This document shows positions 1-5,705 of a stretch of DNA of 18,813 nt, one piece after another. The notes below the pieces were generated by a model, which made no database searches, was not told where the DNA came from, and saw only the letters and a list, made by a program, of their open reading frames with translations. The translations under genes and the position numbers were made by a program. The DNA is from Neisseria lactamica (lineage in GTDB: Bacteria; Pseudomonadota; Gammaproteobacteria; Burkholderiales; Neisseriaceae): NCBI GenBank assembly GCA_001067655.1, contig JUNU01000219.1:1-18813 (forward strand), read 5' to 3'. The number at the start of each line of letters is the position of its first letter. The first letter of the stretch is position 1.

Positions 1-51
1 AGTACGGCAAGGCGAGGCAACGCCGTACTGGTTTAAAGTTAATCCACTATA
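1..51. repeat. Right end of a Correia repeat element (CREE/NEMIS), cut by the window edge
   Basis: The terminal inverted repeat TTAATCCACTATA lies at 39-51. Before it, AGTACGGC (1-8) and GCCGTACT (22-29) form the inner stem typical of these Neisseria miniature elements. The rest of the element (another roughly 50-100 bases and the opposite TATAGTGGATTAA end) must lie left of the window. It sits 24 bases beyond the metZ stop codon, so it probably forms part of the 3' end of that transcript. Elements of this family are known to be cut by RNase III when transcribed and sometimes carry promoters near their ends. Identification is from remembered family sequence. Confidence 0.9.
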
Positions 52-75
52 AATGCCGCCAGTCGGGCGTTTGGC

Positions 76-1245
76 TTAACGCGCCAACGCCTGTTTCAAA
101 TCGTCAATCAAATCATCGACGTATTCCAAACCGACGGACAGGCGCACCAGTCCGGGGCGGATATTGGCGGCGAGTTTTTCTTCGGGCTGCATTCTGCCGT
201 GCGTGGTTGTCCACGGGTGGGTAATGGTCGAGCGCACGTCGCCGAGGTTGGCGGTACGGGAGAAGAGTTCGACGCCGTCCACGATTTTCCACGCGGCGTC
301 AGTGTCGGCGACTTCAAAGCCGATGACGATGCCGCCGCCGTTTTGCTGCTTGCGGATAAGCTCCGCCTGCGGATGATCGGGCAATCCGGTGTAGTAAACG
401 GCTTGAACCTGCGGCTGCGCTTGCAGCCATTGGGCGATTTTCAGGGCGTTGTCGAACTGTTTTTCCATACGCAGCGACAGGGTTTCCACGCCGCTCAACA
501 ACTGCCATGCGTTAAACGGCGACATCGCCAGCCCGCAAGAGTTGCAGTAAACTGCGACCTGCGTCATCAATTCTTCCGAACCCGCCAACACGCCGCCCAT
601 CACGCGTCCGTGTCCGTCGATGGCTTTGGTTGCGGAAGAAACGGAAATATCCGCGCCGTGTTTCAAAGGCTGCGAGCCGACGGGCGACAGCAGGCTGTTG
701 TCCACCACCAAAAGCGCGCCGATGCTGTGCGCCAATTCTGCCAAAGCTTCCAAGTCGGCCACTTCGCCCAAGGGGTTGGAAGGTGTTTCCAAAAACAGCA
801 GTTTGGTGTTGGCTTTGACGGCGGCTTTCCATTCGTCCACATCGGTCGGCGACACATGGCTCACTTCGATGCCGAATTTGGTGACGATGTTGTTGATAAA
901 GCCGACGGTCGTGCCGAACAGGCTGCGGCTGGAAATCACATGATCGCCCGCCTGCAGGAAGGTGAAAAATGCCGCCTGAATCGCGGACATACCGGTTGAA
1001 GTGGCGACCGCGCGTTCCGCGCCTTCTAACGCGGCTATGCGTTTTTCAAAAGCGGCTGTGGTCGGATTGGCAGTGCGGGTATAAGTGAACCCTTTGATTT
1101 TTTTGGAAAACAAATCGGCGGCGTGTTGGGCGTTATCCCACATGAAGCTGCTGGTGAGGAACAATGCCTGATTGTGTTCGCGGTATTCGGTTTGCTCTTT
1201 GCCGCCGCGTATGGCGAGCGTCTGTGGGTGGAGTTTTTTACTCAT
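76..1245 (-). CDS. metZ: O-succinylhomoserine sulfhydrylase (PLP-dependent trans-sulfuration family)
   Basis: Cytoplasmic PLP enzyme of the Cys/Met metabolism family. MetZ makes homocysteine from O-succinylhomoserine and sulfide in methionine synthesis. The 389-residue product has the family's usual length. Visible hallmarks are the substrate/PLP stretch YTRTANPT (about 55-62), TSTGMSA (82-88), ETPSNP (153-158), the PLP aspartate in VDNS (181-184) and the Schiff-base lysine K207 in SATKAIDGHG. The frame stays open to an ATG at 1311, but the 22 extra residues are not family-like. The ATG at 1245 gives the expected N-terminus SKKLHPQT and has GGA seven bases upstream. A promoter is seen at 1328-1356, so the gene is probably transcribed alone. 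O-acetylhomoserine sulfhydrylase or cystathionine gamma-synthase are the alternatives within the family; MetZ fits the Neisseria homologue best. Confidence 0.93.
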   Translation of the reverse strand: MSKKLHPQTLAIRGGKEQTEYREHNQALFLTSSFMWDNAQHAADLFSKKIKGFTYTRTANPTTAAFEKRIAALEGAERAVATSTGMSAIQAAFFTFLQAGDHVISSRSLFGTTVGFINNIVTKFGIEVSHVSPTDVDEWKAAVKANTKLLFLETPSNPLGEVADLEALAELAHSIGALLVVDNSLLSPVGSQPLKHGADISVSSATKAIDGHGRVMGGVLAGSEELMTQVAVYCNSCGLAMSPFNAWQLLSGVETLSLRMEKQFDNALKIAQWLQAQPQVQAVYYTGLPDHPQAELIRKQQNGGGIVIGFEVADTDAAWKIVDGVELFSRTANLGDVRSTITHPWTTTHGRMQPEEKLAANIRPGLVRLSVGLEYVDDLIDDLKQALAR

Positions 1246-1313
1246 TTGTTTTCCAATCTTGTTCAGCAGGTTTTTTTTGATGTCGGAAAGGAGGGAAGCT
1301 GCGCGCTTCATAG

Positions 1314-1356
1314 GTTAACTTGTTAACATTTTGCGCTTATTTGCGCCGTCTTTCAA
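1314..1356 (-). promoter_or_regulatory. Probable metZ promoter with two adjacent GTTAAC palindromes
   Basis: On the minus strand a -35 TTGAAA (1351-1356) and a -10 CAAAAT (1328-1333) are separated by exactly 17 bases, placing the start near 1321 and a leader of about 75 bases ahead of the ATG at 1245. Just downstream of the -10 are two copies of the palindrome GTTAAC (1314-1319 and 1322-1327), two bases apart, at the transcription start. They could be an operator, but no regulator is recognised. If this start is right, the upstream in-frame ATG at 1311 would have only about ten bases of leader. Confidence 0.5.
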
Positions 1357-1371
1357 GTTTGACGGCGAATG

Positions 1372-1412
1372 GCAAAAGGTCGTCTGAAAACGTTTTTCAG
1401 ACGACCTTTTGC
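1372..1412 (-). terminator. Paired uptake-sequence hairpin, terminator of the DUF3465 gene
   Basis: Arms at 1372-1390 and 1394-1412 are perfect complements (19 bp) around a 3-base loop, and each holds a full AGGTCGTCTGAA uptake sequence. It lies 15 bases beyond the stop of the minus-strand gene ending at 1428 and upstream of the metZ promoter. Position and stem strength fit a terminator that also serves DNA uptake. Confidence 0.75.
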
Positions 1413-1427
1413 AATCGTTCCAAGCTT

Positions 1428-1991
1428 TTATTGATAAACCCGCCCATCGTGTTCCAGCCAGCCGTCGGCATGGCGGCCTGCGGGGTCGTGGTGCGTCCAA
1501 TGGAGGACGCCGCCCTGCTCCGACCATTCGTATTCGCCGTAGAAGCCGACTTTATCGCCTTTTTTCAAGCCTTTGATTTTGTCGGCGAGGTCGATGTTGT
1601 GCGCCACTAAAAGCGTTTGCCCGCTCGACAGTTTCAAGATAAACCGCTGATGGCGCGTGCCTTGGTTGTCGTCGGGCAGCGTTTTGAGAACCGTACCTGC
1701 GCCTTTCACTTGAATATCACTCTCTTGGTTTTCAAAGGCTTGCTGCAATATTTGTTCCGCGCTGCCCTGCCCTGCTTGGCGGTTGGACTTCGGCTGCTTC
1801 GGTTGAGGCTTTTTGGATTCAGACTGCTCGGATTGAGGCTGCTCGGATTGGCGTTTTTCCGCTTGGGTTTGGGGCTGCGTTTGGGTTGGTACGGCATCCG
1901 CTGCCTGACCCTGCCGCCCCTGCTGCATTTTTTGATAACCGACTACCACGGCGGCAACAATCAGTATCCAAATCCATTTGTTTTTGTTCAT
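1428..1991 (-). CDS. DUF3465 protein with N-terminal membrane anchor
   Basis: 187 residues. A single hydrophobic helix (about residues 5-19) follows a lysine-bearing N-terminus, so the protein is probably anchored in the inner membrane with its C-terminus in the periplasm. Residues about 28-80 are a low-complexity linker rich in Gln, Ser, Lys, Pro and Glu, with repeated SEQ/PQ/KQP units. The C-terminal 100 residues are the DUF3465 domain, recognised from the run RHQRFILKL, then VAHNIDLAD, GDKVGFYGEYEW and LHWTHHDP; function unknown. The frame is open to 2033, but the extra 14 codons consist of the terminator hairpin of the upstream transcript, so the start at 1991 is chosen. It has no good Shine-Dalgarno sequence. 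Confidence 0.8.
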   Translation of the reverse strand: MNKNKWIWILIVAAVVVGYQKMQQGRQGQAADAVPTQTQPQTQAEKRQSEQPQSEQSESKKPQPKQPKSNRQAGQGSAEQILQQAFENQESDIQVKGAGTVLKTLPDDNQGTRHQRFILKLSSGQTLLVAHNIDLADKIKGLKKGDKVGFYGEYEWSEQGGVLHWTHHDPAGRHADGWLEHDGRVYQ

Positions 1992-2004
1992 AAAATCCAC
2001 GCCC

Positions 2005-2072
2005 AAAAAAATGCCCGACGGTTCATCGGGCATAAATTATTTGAAAGGAGTTAAATCACGATAACGTGAGTC
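2005..2072 (-). ncRNA. Candidate small regulatory RNA with a CU-rich anti-Shine-Dalgarno segment
   Basis: Read on the minus strand this has a complete small-RNA layout. A perfect -10 TATAAT (2076-2081) places the start at about 2070-2072. A 5' hairpin follows with 5-bp arms (2065-2069 and 2056-2060) and a 4-base loop. Next is an unpaired stretch containing CTCCTTTC (2043-2050), complementary to an extended Shine-Dalgarno site, then an A/U-rich piece. It ends in a rho-independent terminator, an 8-bp stem (2011-2018 with 2026-2033) and seven Ts (2005-2011). The transcript would be about 65-68 bases. The layout resembles Hfq-dependent small RNAs, including the known CU-rich Neisseria ones, but I cannot match it to a named one. 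The hairpin could instead simply terminate the gene ending at 2142. Confidence 0.5.
2011..2033 (-). terminator. Rho-independent terminator
   Basis: On the minus strand, ATGCCCGA pairs with TCGGGCAT (8 bp, 7-base loop), followed by seven Ts at 2005-2011. It lies upstream of the DUF3465 start, so it must end either the candidate small RNA, the transcript of the gene ending at 2142, or both. It is the only intergenic terminator in this half of the window not built from uptake sequences. Confidence 0.8.
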
Positions 2073-2075
2073 GCC

Positions 2076-2081
2076 ATTATA
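2076..2081 (-). promoter_or_regulatory. -10 element TATAAT
   Basis: A perfect TATAAT on the minus strand between the gene ending at 2142 and the terminator at 2011-2033. A -35 match about 17 bases upstream is weak (CTGATT). The predicted start at about 2070-2072 lies just before the 5' hairpin of the candidate small RNA. Transcripts that read through the terminator would express the DUF3465 gene. Confidence 0.5.
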
Positions 2082-2141
2082 TACAAAACCAGCGGAAAAA
2101 TCAGCATTTTCAGTCCGATACCTGGAGCGGCGGCTGCGTTA

Positions 2142-2954
2142 TCACGCTTTTTTGTTTCCCTGACTGTATTTCATTTCGTATTTGATGTCGTTCAGGATTT
2201 TTTTCACGTTGTAATCCAAAAGCTGTTCCACCAAATCGGGCGCCTGTTCGCTGAGGGTTTGTTGGAGCTGGTAGGTAAACAACGCCATTTGTTTCTGCAC
2301 GGCAGTGCGTATCATGCCGTTGACGGCGTCGGCGACGTGCGGGCGCAGGCGTTTGATTAAACGCTCGCTCAGGTCTTGCTCGGAAATGCAGAACACTTCC
2401 CTGCGGTTGATAACCTGCGGGTTTAATACGTTGATATGGACGGTAATTGGCGGCGTTTCTTCTTTGGGGTCGTCTGAAACCTGCTCTTGCGCCTGCGGAT
2501 TTTCGTTTTCAGACGACGTTGCCTCTGCTTTTGCCGGCGCGTCAAATTCGACTGTTTTACGTTTCGGGTTCAACCAAACCGTGCGCGTGGACTCGATTTG
2601 CCTGTCGGACGCGCTCATTTGCAGCGAAGACTGCGCGTTCAGCCAGTTTTCCTGCAAAATCACCATCGCATCGGTCTCCGCCGTTTCAGCAGCTTCTTCC
2701 TCCAGCATGGCGTTGTGCTCCTCCTGCCATTTGCGCAGATATTCCGTCAACACGGCATCGCGGTTGGCATCGTCGAGCTTGACCGACTTGGCTTTGGGCT
2801 TCTGCTCGAAGGCAGGCTCTTGGGATTCGCGCACCAAAGGCGCGTGTGTGTAAGGTGCGTTCAATTGGCGGGTTTGCCGCAGCTTTTCCAAGCGGCTTTC
2901 CCAATCCAGGCTTTCATCCGTTTGTTGTGGCGTATCGGGACGATTCGTATCCAT
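2142..2954 (-). CDS. Hypothetical protein, 270 residues, acidic and helical
   Basis: I do not recognise a family. There is no signal peptide or membrane segment, so it is probably cytoplasmic. Residues about 1-60 are polar and disorder-prone. Residues about 68-95 are strongly acidic and helical, with an EEEAAETAET run. Residues about 140-172 are a low-complexity linker. The last 80 residues (from CISEQDLSERL on) look like a compact helical domain with regular Leu/Val spacing. The linker is encoded by two facing uptake sequences, 2467-2478 and 2508-2519, each 11 of 12 bases of consensus, giving the SDDP and SSEN segments. The start at 2954 is the only reasonable ATG; GGAAG lies about 17 bases upstream, which is weak. 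Codon use is like the core genes. It is divergent from the gene at 3057. Confidence 0.75.
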   Translation of the reverse strand: MDTNRPDTPQQTDESLDWESRLEKLRQTRQLNAPYTHAPLVRESQEPAFEQKPKAKSVKLDDANRDAVLTEYLRKWQEEHNAMLEEEAAETAETDAMVILQENWLNAQSSLQMSASDRQIESTRTVWLNPKRKTVEFDAPAKAEATSSENENPQAQEQVSDDPKEETPPITVHINVLNPQVINRREVFCISEQDLSERLIKRLRPHVADAVNGMIRTAVQKQMALFTYQLQQTLSEQAPDLVEQLLDYNVKKILNDIKYEMKYSQGNKKA

Positions 2955-3015
2955 TTTTAGCTTTCGTTCTTCCGTTGTGTCATTTCATTTCACGCGCATA
3001 GCGAATGCCGTGATT

Positions 3016-3024
3016 TGCTATAAT
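3016..3024 (+). promoter_or_regulatory. Extended -10 promoter
   Basis: TGCTATAAT is a consensus extended -10 (TGn plus TATAAT at 3019-3024). No good -35 is visible, which extended -10 promoters tolerate. The start near 3031 gives a leader of about 25 bases to the ATG at 3057. Confidence 0.6.
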
Positions 3025-3056
3025 GCGGTATTTTAACAGATTCCCAGGAACACATC

Positions 3057-3308
3057 ATGAGCAGCATCGAACAACGCCTCGAATATTTGGAAGAAGCCAA
3101 CGACGTTTTGCGTATGCAGAACCACGTCCTCGCCACCGCCCTCAAAGGCCTGATCCGTTCGCTGCCGTCCGACATGGCAAACGAAGCCGTCGAGTCCATC
3201 CAGCTTGCCTTTGAAGACGCGCTCGCCGAATTGAACTACGAAGACAGCCCGCATACCGACCTCTTCCATGACGTAACCTACGCTTTTTTCCGCGAAAAAG
3301 ACCACTGA
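3057..3308 (+). CDS. Small coiled-coil protein, 83 residues
   Basis: Residues 4-34 show heptad spacing of Ile/Leu (IEQRLEYLEEANDVL and on), pointing to a coiled coil. The remainder is acidic, with a second helix at about 38-60, and ends in FFREKDH. No signal peptide, membrane segment or catalytic motif is seen. The N-terminal look recalls SlyX-type small proteins, but I do not claim that family. The start has AGGA eleven bases upstream and a strong extended -10 promoter. It is followed after 73 bases by the binding-protein gene on the same strand with no clear terminator between, so the two may be co-transcribed. Confidence 0.75.
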   Translation: MSSIEQRLEYLEEANDVLRMQNHVLATALKGLIRSLPSDMANEAVESIQLAFEDALAELNYEDSPHTDLFHDVTYAFFREKDH

Positions 3309-3381
3309 CGCGTAGCGACTTCCCCAAACCGTGTTAAACTATCCGTTTATTTATTAATATCCGTAAAGAAGGAACCTCCCC

Positions 3382-4224
3382 ATGAACATGAAAAAATGGA
3401 TTGCAGCCGCCCTCGCCTGCTCCGCGCTGGCACTCTCCGCCTGCGGCGGCCAAAGCAAAGACGCATCCTCGTCAGCCCCTAAAGCCGACAAAGTGTACCG
3501 CGTCGCCGCCAACGCTGAATTCGCCCCTTTCGAATCATTGGATTCCGCCGGCAACGTTGAAGGTTTCGACGTCGATTTGATGAACGCCATGGCAAAAACC
3601 GGCAACTTCAAAGTCGAATTCAAACACCAGCCTTGGGACAGCCTCTTCCCCGCGCTCAAAAACGGCGATACGGATATCGTCATCTCCGGCGTAACCATTA
3701 CCGACGAGCGCAAGCAGTCGATGGATTTCACCGACCCTTATTTTGAAATCACCCAAGTCGTCCTCGTTCCCAAAGGTAAAAAAGTCGCCTCTTCAGACGA
3801 CCTCAAAAACATGGCGAAAGTCGGCGTCGTTACCGGTCAAACCGGCGACTTCTCCGTTTCCAAACTCTTGGGCAACGACAATCCTAAAATCGCCCGCTTC
3901 GAGAGCGTTCCTTTGGTCATCAAAGAGCTGGAAAACGGCGGCGTGGATGCCGTAGTCAGCGACAGCGCAGTCATCGCCAACTATGTGAAAAACAACCCGA
4001 CCAAAAGCATGGACTTTATCACGCTGCCTGATTTCACGATTGAAAACTACGGCATCGCCGTACGCAAAGGCGACGAAGCGACCGCTAAAATGCTGAACGA
4101 AGCGCTGAAAAAAGTACGCGACAGCGGCGAATACGACAAAATCCACGCCAAATACTTCGCTAAAGAAGGCGATAAAGCGGCAGCCGCCAGCCAAGCAGCC
4201 AGCCAACCTGAAGCAGCCAAATAA
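3382..4224 (+). CDS. Amino-acid-binding lipoprotein of an ABC importer (SBP_bac_3 family)
   Basis: 280 residues. The signal peptide ends in the lipobox LSAC with Cys21 as the lipid site, so the mature protein is tethered in the periplasm. The rest is a family 3 solute-binding protein: YRVAANAEFAPFES (about 39-52) at the start of lobe 1, EGFDVDLMNAM (about 59-69), WDSLFPALKNGDTDI, TDERKQSMDFTDPYF (about 107-121) and the lobe 2 stretch VGVVTGQTGDF. The tail is Ala/Gln-rich and probably unstructured. The family binds polar amino acids; related Neisseria proteins bind cysteine or cystine, but the ligand cannot be told here. The start has a good Shine-Dalgarno (GAAGGA) eight to ten bases upstream. 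No permease or ATPase gene is adjacent. Confidence 0.9.
   Translation: MNMKKWIAAALACSALALSACGGQSKDASSSAPKADKVYRVAANAEFAPFESLDSAGNVEGFDVDLMNAMAKTGNFKVEFKHQPWDSLFPALKNGDTDIVISGVTITDERKQSMDFTDPYFEITQVVLVPKGKKVASSDDLKNMAKVGVVTGQTGDFSVSKLLGNDNPKIARFESVPLVIKELENGGVDAVVSDSAVIANYVKNNPTKSMDFITLPDFTIENYGIAVRKGDEATAKMLNEALKKVRDSGEYDKIHAKYFAKEGDKAAAASQAASQPEAAK
3792..3803 (-). repeat. DNA uptake sequence inside the binding-protein gene
   Basis: A perfect 12-mer, TTCAGACGACCT on the plus strand, within coding sequence. It encodes SDDL at the start of a surface-type segment of the binding protein. Single uptake sequences inside genes are common in Neisseria. Confidence 0.9.
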
Positions 4225-4251
4225 TCTGTTTCAACGTTCTTAAGCAATAAG

Positions 4252-4296
4252 AAAGGTCGTCTGAAAGCCTGTATCGCGGGTTTCAGACGACCTTTT
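4252..4296 (+). terminator. Paired uptake-sequence terminator after the binding-protein gene
   Basis: Arms 4252-4266 and 4281-4295 are perfect complements (15 bp) around a 14-base loop, and the right arm runs into TTTT. It begins 27 bases after the stop codon. Confidence 0.8.
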
Positions 4297-4399
4297 ATGT
4301 CGGATTTTGTTCCGAAGGCAGTTATTGTGCGGATTAACCGAACCCTCGTTATTACCGAACGAATCCGCCATAGAAATTCAAATACACAGAAAGTCCCTT

Positions 4400-5632
4400 A
4401 TGTCCCAATCCACACCCTCTCCGCTGGGCGAAAAGCAAATGGCGGTTTTGATGGCGATGTTGGTTGCCCTGATGCCGTTTTCGGTCGATGCCTACCTGCC
4501 CGCCATTCCGGAAATGGCGCAATCTCTGAGCGCGGATATACACCGTATCGAGCAGAGTTTGGTTTTGTTTATGTTCGGCGTGGCGTTCGGGCAGGTTGTC
4601 GGCGGCGCGGTTTCGGACATTAAAGGGCGCAGACCGGTGGCTTTGGTCGGTTTGAGCATTTATTTTGCGGCTGTTGTCGCACTGACGATGGTGCAGTCGG
4701 CGGACGGGCTGTTGAACCTGCGCGCGGTACAGGCGTTCGGCGCGGGGATGACGGTGGTCATCGTCGGAGCGATGGTGCGCGATTATTATTCGGGAAGGCA
4801 GGCGGCGGAGATGTTTGCCTTAATCGGCATTATTTTGATGATTGTGCCGCTGATTGCGCCTATGGTCGGCTCGCAGTTGCAGGAATTGGGCGGCTGGCGC
4901 TTTATTTTCGGTTTTTTGGCGGCGTATTCGTTTGTTTTGTTTATCTTGGTGTTTGCTTTCTTGCCTCGTCCTAAGCAGACGGGCAAAATCAGGATGGACA
5001 TTTTCGGACTGGTGGCAGGACGTTTCGCCAGAGTACTAAAAACGCGGGCGGCGATGGGCTATCTGTTTTTTCAGGCATTCAGCTTTGCGTCGATGTTTGC
5101 ATTTTTGACGGAATCGTCGTTTGTTTACCAAAAGCTGTACCATGTGACGCCGCACCAATATTCTTGGGTGTTTGCGCTGAACATCCTCACGATGGCTTCA
5201 TTTAACCGCATCACGGCATGGCGGCTGAAAACGGGGGCGCACCCGCAGAGTATTTTGAAATGGGGCATTATCGTGCAATTTGCGGCGAACCTGACGATGG
5301 TGCTGCTGGTCTGGTCGATGGGGCTGCCGCCGATGTGGGCTTTGGTGCCATGTGTAATGTTTTCGGTAGGTACTCAAGGCTTGGTCGGCGCAAACACGCA
5401 GGCTTGCTTTATGACTTATTTCAAGCAGGAAAGCGGCAGCGCGAATGCGGTGTTGGGCGTGTTCCAATCCATCATCGGCGCAAGCGTGGGATTGCTGGCG
5501 ACTCGGCTGCACAATGGTTCCGCCTTGGTCATGGCGGGCATGATGCTGACTTCGACGGTATGCGGGATTGTGTTGCTTTGGCTCTTTTCGCATCAGGCTT
5601 GGAAGGAAAACAATAAAAGCGAATATGTGTGA
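4400..5632 (+). CDS. Bcr/CflA-type multidrug efflux transporter (major facilitator superfamily)
   Basis: 410 residues with about twelve hydrophobic helices, the usual size of Bcr/CflA proton-driven drug exporters. Typical marks are the first helix ending in VDAYLPAIPEM (family signature), the loop 2-3 motif A as GGAVSDIKGRRP (about 67-78), and a helix 5 region with repeated Gly and Pro (IVPLIAPMVGSQL). The frame is open back to 4307, but that extension overlaps the terminator region and is not family-like; the ATG at 4400 gives the expected N-terminus. Its Shine-Dalgarno is weak. Bicyclomycin, sulfonamide or chloramphenicol export are known family activities; the substrate here is unknown. 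It is monocistronic between two paired-uptake-sequence terminators. Confidence 0.9.
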   Translation: MSQSTPSPLGEKQMAVLMAMLVALMPFSVDAYLPAIPEMAQSLSADIHRIEQSLVLFMFGVAFGQVVGGAVSDIKGRRPVALVGLSIYFAAVVALTMVQSADGLLNLRAVQAFGAGMTVVIVGAMVRDYYSGRQAAEMFALIGIILMIVPLIAPMVGSQLQELGGWRFIFGFLAAYSFVLFILVFAFLPRPKQTGKIRMDIFGLVAGRFARVLKTRAAMGYLFFQAFSFASMFAFLTESSFVYQKLYHVTPHQYSWVFALNILTMASFNRITAWRLKTGAHPQSILKWGIIVQFAANLTMVLLVWSMGLPPMWALVPCVMFSVGTQGLVGANTQACFMTYFKQESGSANAVLGVFQSIIGASVGLLATRLHNGSALVMAGMMLTSTVCGIVLLWLFSHQAWKENNKSEYV

Positions 5633-5646
5633 ATAATCAATAACAA

Positions 5647-5687
5647 AAGGTCGTCTGAAACCTTGAAATCGGGTTTCAGACGACCTT
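5647..5687. terminator. Bidirectional paired uptake-sequence terminator
   Basis: Arms 5647-5662 and 5672-5687 pair over 16 bp with a 9-base loop. It lies between the stop of the plus-strand transporter (5632) and the stop of the minus-strand pglL (5706), so it probably ends both transcripts. Confidence 0.8.
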
Positions 5688-5705
5688 GTTACATCAGCCT
5701 ATTGT

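Noticed and set aside
199..999. Long plus-strand open frame opposite metZ (266 residues)
   Set aside because: It is the complement shadow of metZ, rich in Arg, His, Gly and Phe runs, with no family-like segment.
1246..1311. 22-residue N-terminal extension of metZ starting at ATG 1311
   Set aside because: The extension does not resemble MetZ N-termini, and the predicted transcription start leaves almost no leader before this ATG.
2051..2107. Small hydrophobic frame MLIFPLVLYIMATHVIVI (minus strand)
   Set aside because: It covers the TATAAT promoter and the 5' hairpin of the candidate small RNA and is only 18 residues. It looks membrane-like, but I cannot support it over the RNA reading.
4329..4368. 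Inverted repeat GCGGATT/AATCCGC upstream of the efflux gene
   Set aside because: Seven-base arms with a 26-base gap are expected by chance; no promoter is linked to it.
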